Origin: UMGS1491 sp944380925
Lineage (GTDB): Bacteria > Bacillota > Clostridia > Oscillospirales > Acutalibacteraceae
Reading direction: 5' to 3'
DNA length: 64,000 nucleotides
NCBI GenBank assembly: GCA_944380925.1
Contig: CALWJD010000003.1
Location: 1-64,000 of the forward strand
Shown here: one piece after another, positions 33,538 to 42,090 of the stretch
How positions within the stretch are numbered: position 1 is the stretch's first letter
Layout of the letters: each line of letters begins with the position of its first letter
Position numbers and translations under genes: made by a program
Notes under the pieces: model-generated
Told to the model about the DNA's origin: nothing
Database searches by the model: none
What the model saw: the letters and a program-made list of their open reading frames with translations, nothing else

Positions 33538-34566
33538 TTGGAAAATGTTTGTTGCTTAATATTGGCAGCCGGTGAAGGCAAGAGAATGAAATCTAATATT
33601 CCCAAGGTGCTTTCATCTGTTTTGTTTGAGCCCATGATTGGATGGGTTATTAATTCTGTTGTAACTTCCAATATAAAAAACATTTGTGTTGTTACAGGTT
33701 ATAAGTATGAGTTGGTGCAAGAGTATCTTGCAAGCCTGGGGCACAATGTGGAAAGCGTTATACAAAGCGAAAGAAAAGGTACGGCGCATGCCGTAAGTAC
33801 AGCGCTTTCGTTCCTTAATAAGCACAAAAAAGGAAATATTCTTATTTTAGGTGGAGATGCGCCTTTTATTGATAAAGCTACCATTACCAAAGCATATAAA
33901 ATACATAAGAACTCCAATAATTCAGCAACGATTATTTCTTCTAAATTGGATAATCCTTGCGGCTATGGAAGAATCATAAGAAACGATACGGATTATAACG
34001 TGCAAGCGATAGTCGAAGAACAAGACGCAACGTTTAGTCAGCGCTCAATTAAAGAAATAAATTCAGGTGCATATTGGTTTAAAGTTAGTGATTTGATTGG
34101 TTATCTTGATAAAGTAACAAACGATACTGCTCAGAATGAGTATTACCTTACATCCGTGATAAAGCTTATGATTGATGACGGTCACAGGGTTGATGCTTTT
34201 GAAACATCTTCGCCAGATATAGCGCTTGGGGCTAACGATACAAGCCAGCTTCAGAGCCTTAACGAAATTGCAAGGGATAAAGTTCTTGATGAATTGGTGG
34301 AAAAAGGCGTAAAGATACCATGTAAAGATGGAATAATAATCGGAAAATGGGTGGAGGTTGGTTCCGGCACGACTATTTTGCCGGGTACCATACTTAGTGG
34401 AAAAACTACGATAGGGAATGAGTGCATTATAGGGCCAAATAGTCAGGTTGTGGATGCCGTTTTGGAGGATAATGTAGTATTTAATGCAAGTTATTGCAAA
34501 GAGAGCGTAATACCGGAAAATAAAAATATAGGTCCGTTTGCTTCTTTGATAAATGCAAGAATTTAG
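33538..34566 (+). CDS. glmU: GlmU-like UDP-GlcNAc pyrophosphorylase lacking the acetyltransferase half
   Basis: 342 residues from TTG 33538 (GGGGG 7 bases upstream). The N-terminal nucleotidyltransferase is complete: LILAAGEGKRMKSNIPKVL, QSERKGTAHAVSTAL, LGGDAPFID and EINSGAYWF. It makes UDP-GlcNAc from GlcNAc-1-P and UTP. A short left-handed helix region (GKWVEVGSGTTILPGTIL, GKTTIGNECIIGPNSQV) ends at IGPFASLINARI. Normal GlmU has about 110 more residues with the catalytic His of the glucosamine-1-P acetyltransferase; they are absent in every frame downstream. Neighbours prs and pth are the usual ones. Confidence 0.88.
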   Translation: MENVCCLILAAGEGKRMKSNIPKVLSSVLFEPMIGWVINSVVTSNIKNICVVTGYKYELVQEYLASLGHNVESVIQSERKGTAHAVSTALSFLNKHKKGNILILGGDAPFIDKATITKAYKIHKNSNNSATIISSKLDNPCGYGRIIRNDTDYNVQAIVEEQDATFSQRSIKEINSGAYWFKVSDLIGYLDKVTNDTAQNEYYLTSVIKLMIDDGHRVDAFETSSPDIALGANDTSQLQSLNEIARDKVLDELVEKGVKIPCKDGIIIGKWVEVGSGTTILPGTILSGKTTIGNECIIGPNSQVVDAVLEDNVVFNASYCKESVIPENKNIGPFASLINARI

Positions 34567-34632
34567 CTTTTATAAAATTTTTTAGTAAAAGCGTTGTTAT
34601 AAAATATAAGATGTTTAAAGGAGAATGATTTT

Positions 34633-35595
34633 ATGGATTATCAAGGGCGTGTCAAAAAGGTTTTTGCGGCAAACTCAAACCCGAAACTGGCTCAAGGAAT
34701 CGCCAAAGAACTTGGTTGTGAACTTGGAAAATCAGAGGTTAAGCATTTCAGCGATGGCGAAATATCCGTTTCTATTCATGAATCCGTAAGGGGAGCGGAT
34801 TGCTTTATAGTTCAGTCAACCTGTACGCCGATTAACGAAAATCTTATGGAACTTTTGCTTATGATAGATGCGGTTAAAAGGGCGTCTGCTGCACGCATCA
34901 CGGCCGTTATACCTTATTTTGGCTATGCGCGCCAAGATAGAAAAGCAAAACCCCGTGATCCTATTTCCGCAAAATTGGTTGCCAATTTGATTGCCACGGC
35001 CGGAGCAAACAGAATTTTAACCATGGAGCTCCATACACTTCAAATTCAAGGCTTTTTTGATATTCCTGTGGATCATATAATATCAGCCCCTCTTTTTGCT
35101 TCGTTTGTAAAGGATGTGGATGGATTTAATCCGGAAGAATTTACGGTTCTTGCTCCCGATATTGGTTCCATCTCCAGAGCACGCCAGTTTGCAACCAGAA
35201 TAGGGTGCCCGATCGCAATTATAGATAAAAGGCGTCCACGTGCAAATGTTAGTGAAGTTATGAATATAATCGGCGACGTAAAAGGCAAAAAAATAATATT
35301 GGTTGATGATATTATAGATACGGCCGGAACCATGTGCAATGCCGCAAATGCTGTTGTGGAAAAAGGCGGCGCAAAAGAGGTTTACGCTTATGTTGCGCAT
35401 CCCGTGCTTTCCGGTGACGCTCTTGAAAAACTGGAAAATAGTGCAATTAAAAAGATAATAGTTTTAAATACAATAAGCATTCCGGATAATAAAATGCTTG
35501 ATAAATTTACGGTTTTGGATGTTGCACCTGTTTTATCCGAAGCAATCAAGAGAATTAATAGTGATATGCCAATATCGACGATGATTTTGGAATAG
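34633..35595 (+). CDS. prs: Ribose-phosphate pyrophosphokinase
   Basis: 320 residues making PRPP from ribose-5-phosphate and ATP. Visible: SDGEISVSIHESVRG, RQDRKAKPRDPISAKLVANL (ATP loop), MELHTLQIQGFF and the PRPP loop VDDIIDTAGTMCNAA. Full length with class I features. AAAGGAGAATG region gives the ribosome site. PRPP supplies nucleotide, histidine and tryptophan pathways. Confidence 0.97.
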   Translation: MDYQGRVKKVFAANSNPKLAQGIAKELGCELGKSEVKHFSDGEISVSIHESVRGADCFIVQSTCTPINENLMELLLMIDAVKRASAARITAVIPYFGYARQDRKAKPRDPISAKLVANLIATAGANRILTMELHTLQIQGFFDIPVDHIISAPLFASFVKDVDGFNPEEFTVLAPDIGSISRARQFATRIGCPIAIIDKRRPRANVSEVMNIIGDVKGKKIILVDDIIDTAGTMCNAANAVVEKGGAKEVYAYVAHPVLSGDALEKLENSAIKKIIVLNTISIPDNKMLDKFTVLDVAPVLSEAIKRINSDMPISTMILE

Positions 35596-35617
35596 TTTTT
35601 AAAGTTGAGATTTTAGA

Positions 35618-36193
35618 ATGAGCAATGTTGATTATATTTTGGTAGGACTTGGTAATCCCGGTAAAGAATATGAAAAAACGCGTCATAACATAGGGTTTAT
35701 GGCGCTAGATTTTGTTTCGAAAAAACTTGATATAAATTTCAGCACCCAGAAGTTTAAATCGTTTTATGGATTGGGAAATTTTGGAGATAAAAAAGTTATT
35801 TTGTTAAAGCCCCAAACTTTTATGAATTTAAGTGGTCAAGCGGTTGTGTTGCTTATGGCATTTTATAAAGTACCGCCTGAAAATGTTATTTTGGTTTATG
35901 ATGATATTTCCTTGCCGGTAGGGAAAATAAGGATAAGAAAACAAGGTTCGCACGGTGGACATAACGGAGTTAAAAATATAGTAGCGCTCAGTGGTTCGCA
36001 GAGTTTCCCGAGAATAAAAGTTGGCGTAGGGGAGAAGCCAAATGAAAATTGGGATTTGGCCGATTGGGTTCTTTCCAAATTTAGTAATGATGAAATGAAT
36101 TTGATTGAAAATAACATGCCCCGTATATACGATGCTTTGGATTTGATAGTACAGGGCAAGATTGATAAGGCCATGAATAATTTTAATGGATAA
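35618..36193 (+). CDS. pth: Peptidyl-tRNA hydrolase
   Basis: 191 residues. LVGLGNPGKEYEKTRHNIGFM contains the active-site His and Asn; KPQTFMNLSGQAV and YDDISLPVGKIRIRKQGSHGGHNGVKNI (catalytic Asp) are intact. It releases peptides from drop-off peptidyl-tRNAs. It starts 22 bases after prs. Normal length. Confidence 0.97.
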   Translation: MSNVDYILVGLGNPGKEYEKTRHNIGFMALDFVSKKLDINFSTQKFKSFYGLGNFGDKKVILLKPQTFMNLSGQAVVLLMAFYKVPPENVILVYDDISLPVGKIRIRKQGSHGGHNGVKNIVALSGSQSFPRIKVGVGEKPNENWDLADWVLSKFSNDEMNLIENNMPRIYDALDLIVQGKIDKAMNNFNG

Positions 36194-36271
36194 GATTTTT
36201 ATGTAAATATGGAAAGGTGAAGAAAGGGATATACTTTCGTTTTTAATGATTTATATCTCTTATGTTTTTAG

Positions 36272-37069
36272 ATGAAAAAGCGTTTAGATGTTATTCTTTT
36301 TGAAAGAGGTTTGGCAGAAAGCCGTGAAAAAGCAAAAATTGCGATTATGGAAGGTTTGGTTTACGTAGATAATCAAAAATCCGATAAGCCCGGCAGCACG
36401 TATAAAGAAGATTGTAAAATTGAAGTCAGAGGTACAAAAAATCCTTACGTCAGCCGTGGCGGATTGAAGCTTGAAAAAGCAATGAATACGTTCAACCTTA
36501 ACTTGAAAGATTTGGTTGCTATGGATATTGGGGCATCTACGGGTGGATTTACCGACTGCATGCTTAAAAATGATTGTAAAAAAGTATATTCCGTTGATGT
36601 TGGTTACGGTCAGCTTGATTGGAAACTGCGGAACGACCCAAGAGTGGTCAATCTGGAACGCACTAACATAAGGTATATTGATAAATCTCTGATAGAAGAT
36701 AAAATCGAGTTTTTTTCGGTTGATGTTTCTTTTATATCTCTTAAGTTAGTTTTACCTGTTGTGCATGAAATAATCGAAAATGGCGCCCTGGGAGTGTGTT
36801 TAATCAAACCCCAGTTTGAAGCGGGAAAAGAAAAGGTTGGGAAAAAGGGAGTAGTAAGAGATAAAAAGGTTCACCAAGAGGTTGTTGAGAATATAATTAG
36901 CTTTTGCACTCAAAACGGTTTTGCGGTTTTAGGGTTGGATTTTTCGCCAATAAAAGGCCCGGAGGGAAATATTGAATATTTAATGCTTATAAAAAAATCT
37001 GATAACGCTTATGTGGATGAGCCTGTTGATACCGAAGACACCGTAGCAAGGTCGCACGATGAATTATAA
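36272..37069 (+). CDS. tlyA: TlyA family rRNA 2'-O-methyltransferase
   Basis: 265 residues: an N-terminal S4 RNA-binding domain (KKRLDVILFERGLAESREKAKIAIMEGLVYVD) and an FtsJ-like methyltransferase with the SAM motif AMDIGASTGGFTDCML, VDVGYGQLDWKLR and IKPQFEAGK. The family methylates ribose of rRNA cytidines. It lies before nadK, an order frequent in Firmicutes. The C-terminal ~20 residues are acidic and poorly conserved. Confidence 0.93.
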   Translation: MKKRLDVILFERGLAESREKAKIAIMEGLVYVDNQKSDKPGSTYKEDCKIEVRGTKNPYVSRGGLKLEKAMNTFNLNLKDLVAMDIGASTGGFTDCMLKNDCKKVYSVDVGYGQLDWKLRNDPRVVNLERTNIRYIDKSLIEDKIEFFSVDVSFISLKLVLPVVHEIIENGALGVCLIKPQFEAGKEKVGKKGVVRDKKVHQEVVENIISFCTQNGFAVLGLDFSPIKGPEGNIEYLMLIKKSDNAYVDEPVDTEDTVARSHDEL

Positions 37070-37085
37070 CTGGGGGAGATAAGAT

Positions 37086-37934
37086 TTGAATTTATCTTTT
37101 GTTTTTAAAGAAACAGTAGACTGTAGTTTTAAAACCATTTCGAATATCTTAAAACGGTTTTTAAGTTATAAAGTAAAAATTTCAGTTTTGGAAAAGTATA
37201 GGAACGAATTTAAAGATTTTGATTTAAATTTTTGCGAAGATATAAATAAGCTTATAGAGAAGAGTGAAGTTGTTGTTGTGTGCGGTGGCGATGGAACAAT
37301 TATGCATACGGCAAAAAAAGCTTCAATGTATGGTATTCCTGTATTCGGGGTTAATTATGGTCGGCTTGGCTTTATGTCAAGCATAGAAAGCGATAATTTA
37401 TCGGGTATAGAAGATTTTATTAACGGAAGATATAAAATAAGCCGCCGCATGATGCTGAAAATCACAGCAAGAAATTCTACCGTATATGCTCTAAATGATT
37501 TGGTTTTAAACCGAAAGCTTGATTCTCAGATAGTTGATTACAGGGTTTTTTCAGGTTCGGAAAAGATATGTTCCTATAGAGCAGATGGACTTATTGTTTC
37601 AACACCTACGGGTTCGACGGCTTATTCTCTTGCTGCGGGAGGGCCTATAATAGAAAGCAATATGAGGTGTTTTTTGGCAACGCCTATCTGTGCACACACG
37701 CTTTCTGCCCGTAGCATGGTTTTAAATAGCGATACGCCGATAATTCTTAAATACTTTCCCAAAAATGGCGATGGAGTAGTAGCTACTGTTGACGGTAACA
37801 CTTGGTTTGAAGATGATGGTATTGGCGAATTTGTAATTGAAAAATCTGAATTTTATTCTCAGTTTGTTGAATTGAATTCTCACAGCTTTTATAGTAATAT
37901 GGATACCAAGTTAGTAAACAAGTTTGCTCATTAA
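37086..37934 (+). CDS. nadK: NAD kinase
   Basis: 282 residues that phosphorylate NAD to NADP. The GGDGT motif (VVVCGGDGTIMHTAKKA, near residue 60), NYGRLGFMSSIE, DGLIVSTPTGSTAYSLAAGGPI and the C-terminal VDGNTWFEDD region are present. TTG start with GGGGGAG upstream, 17 bases after tlyA, so probably co-transcribed. Confidence 0.95.
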   Translation: MNLSFVFKETVDCSFKTISNILKRFLSYKVKISVLEKYRNEFKDFDLNFCEDINKLIEKSEVVVVCGGDGTIMHTAKKASMYGIPVFGVNYGRLGFMSSIESDNLSGIEDFINGRYKISRRMMLKITARNSTVYALNDLVLNRKLDSQIVDYRVFSGSEKICSYRADGLIVSTPTGSTAYSLAAGGPIIESNMRCFLATPICAHTLSARSMVLNSDTPIILKYFPKNGDGVVATVDGNTWFEDDGIGEFVIEKSEFYSQFVELNSHSFYSNMDTKLVNKFAH

Positions 37935-37955
37935 TCAAATTAAGGGGGAACGTAT

Positions 37956-38525
37956 ATGAATATTCCGATAGAGGTTTCCGCACGTCATACACATTTATCC
38001 AAAGAGGTAGCCGATGTGCTTTTCGGAAAGGATTATAACTTTAACATAAGAAAAGAGCTTTCCCAACCGGGTCAGTATGCGTGCGAAGAGAGAGTAGATA
38101 TAATAGGGCCAAAAAATACTTTAAAAAATGTTGCGGTTTTAGGTCCACTGCGAGCCAAAACGCAGGTTGAAATTTCCATAACAGATTCTTTGAAAATAGG
38201 CATAGAGTGTCCTATACGTGAGTCGGGCGACTTGCAGGGGACACCCGGCTGTATACTAAAGGGCCCTTGCGGTGAATATGAACTTGAAAGCGGCTTAATA
38301 GTTGCCAAACGCCATATACACATGCACACAAGTGATGCTCAAAAGGCGGGGGCAAAAAATGGGGTTGTAGCTTCGGTTAAAATAAAAAGTTTTGAACGTT
38401 CACTTGTTTATAATGATGTAGTAATAAGGGTGAGTGATAATTTTTCGCTTGCTATGCATATTGATACGGATGAAGCAAATGCTTTAAATTACAGACAAGG
38501 TCTGACCGGAGAACTAATTTTATAG
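37956..38525 (+). CDS. pduL: Phosphate propanoyltransferase / phosphotransacetylase, PduL type
   Basis: 189 residues. PduL is the non-homologous phosphotransacylase that interconverts acyl-CoA and acyl phosphate. Zinc ligands are visible in VSARHTHLS (near residue 10) and AKRHIHMHTSDA (near residue 117), with PGQYACEERVDI and LGPLRAKTQVEIS between. There are no microcompartment genes nearby, so a housekeeping acetate-forming role together with an acetate kinase elsewhere is likely. GGGGG upstream of the ATG. Confidence 0.93.
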   Translation: MNIPIEVSARHTHLSKEVADVLFGKDYNFNIRKELSQPGQYACEERVDIIGPKNTLKNVAVLGPLRAKTQVEISITDSLKIGIECPIRESGDLQGTPGCILKGPCGEYELESGLIVAKRHIHMHTSDAQKAGAKNGVVASVKIKSFERSLVYNDVVIRVSDNFSLAMHIDTDEANALNYRQGLTGELIL

Positions 38526-38723
38526 ATATTTTTTACCAAACGTCGCACAACAATATTTTAAATTCTGTTAAAACATCCAAATTTTCGATTGAATATAGAT
38601 TTATTATTGATTTAATACAATTAATAGTAGTAAAATAATATGTTGTAGTGACTAATTAAATAATTTTATATTTGAATTTAATTTTTCACATACAATAAAA
38701 AGTTGGTCAAGAGGAAGATCGTT

Positions 38724-39656
38724 TTGGAATTTAGTCACAAAACCGTATTGTTAAAAGAGACTTTGGAGTTTTTAAACATTAATTCTTCAGGTGTCTATGT
38801 TGACGGTACGGCAGGCGGAGCGGGATTATCGCTTGAGATTGCCAAGCGACTTTCTGAAAATGGAAAACTGATTTCCATTGACCGTGATCCGGATGCGATT
38901 TTAACTTGTAGACAAAGACTTAAAGAGTATAAGAATGTGTCTGTTGTGCAAGATAACTTCGCAAATGTTTCGGATATTGTACATAACTTGGGGCTGGAAT
39001 CTATTGATGGTATGGTTTTAGATCTGGGTGTATCATCGTACCAGTTAGATGAGGCCGAGCGTGGTTTTTCTTATAAGAACGATGCAATGCTCGATATGAG
39101 AATGAGTAAATCGGGCGAGTCGGCATATGACGTTGTGAACGGCTTTGAATATGGCGATTTAAAACGAATTATCAGCCGCTATGGTGAAGAAAAATTTTCA
39201 AGCAGAATAGCCGCAAAAATTGTCGAGTATCGTAACAAGAAGCCGATAGAAACAACCACAGAGCTTGCAGAAATAGTAAAAAACGCAATACCGTCAGCCG
39301 CAAGACGAGAAGGCGGCCATCCGGCAAAAAGGACGTTTCAAGCTATTCGCATATATGTCAATCAGGAATTGGAAAGTTTGGAAAAAGGCCTTGAGGAATC
39401 GTTTAAGATTCTGAAAAAAGGCGGGAGATTACTCGTTATAACTTTTCATTCTCTCGAAGATAGAATTGTTAAAGAAAAGATGACCGAGTGGTCCAAAGGG
39501 TGCATTTGCCCGCCAAGTTTTCCAATTTGTGTTTGTGGTCAAGTTCCAAAAGCAAGATTTGTACATAAAAAAGCTATAAAGCCTACAGAGGAAGAAATAA
39601 GTATTAATTTTCGAAGCCGCAGCGCAAAGCTAAGGGTTTGCGAAAAATTAGTTTGA
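38724..39656 (+). CDS. rsmH: 16S rRNA m4C1402 methyltransferase
   Basis: 310 residues from TTG 38724 (GAGGAAG upstream; an upstream in-frame start would add seven unsupported residues). SAM-binding YVDGTAGGAGLS, DRDPDAI, LDLGVSSYQLDEAERGFSY and RTFQAIRIYVNQELESLE are typical, with the C-terminal FHSLEDRIVKEKM and a Cys-rich CICPPSFPICVCG patch. It usually heads the division and cell wall cluster; here only an ftsL-like gene follows. Confidence 0.95.
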   Translation: MEFSHKTVLLKETLEFLNINSSGVYVDGTAGGAGLSLEIAKRLSENGKLISIDRDPDAILTCRQRLKEYKNVSVVQDNFANVSDIVHNLGLESIDGMVLDLGVSSYQLDEAERGFSYKNDAMLDMRMSKSGESAYDVVNGFEYGDLKRIISRYGEEKFSSRIAAKIVEYRNKKPIETTTELAEIVKNAIPSAARREGGHPAKRTFQAIRIYVNQELESLEKGLEESFKILKKGGRLLVITFHSLEDRIVKEKMTEWSKGCICPPSFPICVCGQVPKARFVHKKAIKPTEEEISINFRSRSAKLRVCEKLV

Positions 39657-39681
39657 ACGAATATTTGGAGATGGTAACAAA

Positions 39682-40059
39682 ATGTATAATAGAAATAGTG
39701 CAGCTTTCAATTATGAGGTAGTTGAAGAACAAAGAAAGGCTCGAATATACGAGCTTCCGAGTAAAGAAGCGCGTAAAGCTGCCAAATTAAAGTCGCAAAA
39801 GATGTTTATGGTGGGTGTGTTTTCGGTGTTTTGCACCTGCGCATTGGGTTTTTCCGGATTTTTGCTTGGACAAGCTGAACTTACGGAATTAACAGATAAA
39901 TCCTGCAAGGCTTCCCGTGAACTTGAACAGATTCAGAGTTTAAACACGCAGCTTGCGGTTAAGTTAAAATCTTTAAGTGTTGCAAATTCTTTTGAAAAAA
40001 ATGATGTTCCTGTAGAAATAGTAAAAGTGCACAAAGGAGACGTGGCTAAACGGAGCTAA
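39682..40059 (+). CDS. FtsL-like cell division membrane protein
   Basis: 125 residues: a basic cytoplasmic N terminus (KEARKAAKLKSQK), one membrane helix (MFMVGVFSVFCTCALGFSGFLLG) and a short outside segment with heptad spacing (ELEQIQSLNTQLAVKLKSL). Sequence identity to FtsL is not recognisable, but topology, length and position directly after rsmH fit. FtsL would bridge FtsB/DivIC and the FtsWI synthase. It is followed by a terminator, so the usual penicillin-binding protein and mur genes are not here. Confidence 0.65.
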   Translation: MYNRNSAAFNYEVVEEQRKARIYELPSKEARKAAKLKSQKMFMVGVFSVFCTCALGFSGFLLGQAELTELTDKSCKASRELEQIQSLNTQLAVKLKSLSVANSFEKNDVPVEIVKVHKGDVAKRS

Positions 40060-40095
40060 AATTATATTTTGCATAAATATATTAAAAATATTACT

Positions 40096-40129
40096 AAAAT
40101 CAGCATTTAAATTTTGATGCTGATTTTTT
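40096..40129 (+). terminator. Terminator after the ftsL-like gene
   Basis: AAAATCAGCAT (40096-40106) pairs with ATGCTGATTTT (40117-40127), followed by TT. Confidence 0.85.
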
Positions 40130-40130
40130 A

Positions 40131-40158
40131 TTGACTTTTTTTGAAAAAGTAGTATAAT
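40131..40158 (+). promoter_or_regulatory. Promoter of the large coiled-coil gene
   Basis: TTGACT (40131-40136), a 16-base spacer and TATAAT (40153-40158), immediately behind the terminator. Confidence 0.72.
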
Positions 40159-40214
40159 TTGCTCCAATAGCAAGAATTAATTATGTTAAAAAACAATAAA
40201 TTGGAGGGGTAGTT

Positions 40215-41825
40215 ATGGCTATTGATGCAACAAGTTGGACGGCTATAGAGAATGGGGCTTATTTTAGACAGTTGGGAACTATGATTACGGGTTTTGCCGG
40301 TGGACGTACGGATCCGGCGGCGGTTGTCACTTTTTTTGAAGGAATGAAAAATGGGTTAGATGAGATTGTTTCTGAGCTGACGACTAATTATTCTGAGAAC
40401 TTTGCAAAAAAAATTTTCTTGTTTTCCCAAAAGGATGATTATGAGACTCTTAAGCGTAGAACCGATAGTGCGAAGGATGGTTTTAACACGCTATATTTGC
40501 TTTTAGGCAAAACCAATGTAGATAAAATTGTTCCTCCCATAAAGGTTGATGTTGGATATGAGGGTGTCAGGAAAAAAGAAGAGGAGCTGGAAAAGTTAAT
40601 AGAAGATCGTGATGTGTTAAATGCGGATCTTAAAGCAAAGAAAAAAGAGCTTTCCGATAAAAGGTCCGTTCTTAACAAAACATTTAAACCCGCTGAGAAA
40701 AAGAAGTTAAAAGATGAGGTTGCATCTCTTAGTAAAGAAATAGCAGATATCGAAAAGAAGATTAAGGATTCTGAAAAAAAGATAAAGGATATGGAAAAAG
40801 AAGTCGGTGATATGCGCAAAGCTATGAAGCAGGCGGCGAGAGAACAAAATGCGGCAAGAGCGAGCGCAGTTGACCCCGCTGTTAACGCAAGACTTCAATA
40901 CTCAAATTTGGTCAAATGTATAGAGGTTGGTTTGGCTAAGCTCAAAGATTTACAAAAGCAGCTTGGAACGGTTAAGATGAAAGACGATACAAAAGGAAAA
41001 GCTTTTGATACCGGTGCGGTTGTGGATAAATCTGTACTGAAGGTCTTTGGACTTCGTGGCGATAGTCCAGTAACGCTGGAAATGTTAAAAGCAAAATTGC
41101 AAGAGGCAAAAGATCGCATTGCTACTTTGAAGGATGAAGTGGAATCCGGGCTTGAAAGTGTTATCCGTTCGTTAGATTTATTTTGGGATAATTATCGTGT
41201 TAATCTTTATGACGCTACGTGGACTAATTGGGAAAAAAAATGTAGAGATTATATAAGGACTTTGATTGATTTGTCTAATAAGATTTCACGTTTGATTAAA
41301 AAACCGCCAACGGGCGGAGTCCCTGACCCTGAGTTAATGTTTTGTAATGGTTCTAAGTTTATAAAACAGGTTGAGGAGCCTGGAGAACAATTTAAAAGAA
41401 ATATACGGTGGTACAAAAATAAGGTGAAAAGCATGTTTAAGTTTGCAGAACCACTTGAAACTCTTTACGTTTTTGATAACAATATGGGGATTGACCATAA
41501 AAAGGTTAAAGAAGGTGTAGTGACCGACCAGCTTAAAAGGGATTCTGGGTACGAATCTCAGGTGCGCGTGTCTAAATTACCGAATTGTTTAGAAATAGCT
41601 TGTGGACTTTCTAAACTGGAATCTCAGTATGGTCATTTTTTTTCAGAAAAGCCTTTTATTGTCATTGATAAAGATGGAAATATGATTGGGGAGCCGAATG
41701 AGGCAGGTAGTGATTGCATTAATAAAGAAAAATATATTGAAAAAACCGCGATGGAGCAGGTTGAGAAAGTTCTGCAAGCTTCGCTTAAAGCCGGAAAATG
41801 GGTTAAGTTGGCGGATATAAAGTAA
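40215..41825 (+). CDS. Large coiled-coil protein of unknown function
   Basis: 536 residues, ATG with GGAGG upstream. No signal peptide or membrane segment. The N-terminal 100 residues are globular. A long Lys/Glu coiled coil (about residues 118-220, EEELEKLIEDRD to KDMEKEVGDMRKAMKQ) follows, then a helical region with ARLQYSNLVKCIEVGLAKLKDL. The C-terminal domain (about 370-536) has single Trp/Tyr-rich segments and VIDKDGNMIGEPNEAG. No known domain recognised. It is monocistronic, with a promoter and a terminator of its own, in the place where ftsI would be expected. Lineage-specific cytoplasmic structural protein or effector are both possible. Confidence 0.7.
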   Translation: MAIDATSWTAIENGAYFRQLGTMITGFAGGRTDPAAVVTFFEGMKNGLDEIVSELTTNYSENFAKKIFLFSQKDDYETLKRRTDSAKDGFNTLYLLLGKTNVDKIVPPIKVDVGYEGVRKKEEELEKLIEDRDVLNADLKAKKKELSDKRSVLNKTFKPAEKKKLKDEVASLSKEIADIEKKIKDSEKKIKDMEKEVGDMRKAMKQAAREQNAARASAVDPAVNARLQYSNLVKCIEVGLAKLKDLQKQLGTVKMKDDTKGKAFDTGAVVDKSVLKVFGLRGDSPVTLEMLKAKLQEAKDRIATLKDEVESGLESVIRSLDLFWDNYRVNLYDATWTNWEKKCRDYIRTLIDLSNKISRLIKKPPTGGVPDPELMFCNGSKFIKQVEEPGEQFKRNIRWYKNKVKSMFKFAEPLETLYVFDNNMGIDHKKVKEGVVTDQLKRDSGYESQVRVSKLPNCLEIACGLSKLESQYGHFFSEKPFIVIDKDGNMIGEPNEAGSDCINKEKYIEKTAMEQVEKVLQASLKAGKWVKLADIK

Positions 41826-41852
41826 TGTTTATACAGTTAGCATAGCGACGTA

Positions 41853-41884
41853 AAAAGCTCTGAAGAGTAATCTTCAGAGCTTTT
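41853..41884 (+). terminator. Terminator after the coiled-coil gene
   Basis: AAAAGCTCTGAAGA (41853-41866) pairs perfectly with TCTTCAGAGCTTTT (41871-41884) around a GTAA tetraloop. Confidence 0.88.
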
Positions 41885-41991
41885 GCTTTGAAAAAACTGT
41901 TAAAATCTCACTATAAAATTAAAATATGTTTTCTTATAATATTCAAAACGTGATTTATGTTGCAATTGCACAGTGTTTTTAAAATAATGTA

Positions 41992-42020
41992 TTGCAAAAA
42001 AAAAATTAATTGTGTATAAT
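41992..42020 (+). promoter_or_regulatory. Promoter of the PucR/CdaR-type regulator gene
   Basis: TTGCAA (41992-41997), 17 bases and TATAAT (42015-42020). A perfect palindrome TGCAATTGCA (41960-41969) lies upstream and could be an operator. Confidence 0.65.
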
Positions 42021-42090
42021 CTACAAAGAGGGCGCTTGTTTGTATGTTATATTAAAGCGTTTTAAATGTTCAATAAGAAAGAGGTATGTT

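Noticed and set aside
42010..42090. Upstream in-frame extension of the PucR/CdaR-type regulator
   Set aside because: It overlaps the -10 promoter element and has no ribosome site; ATG 42091 has AAGAGG at the proper distance.
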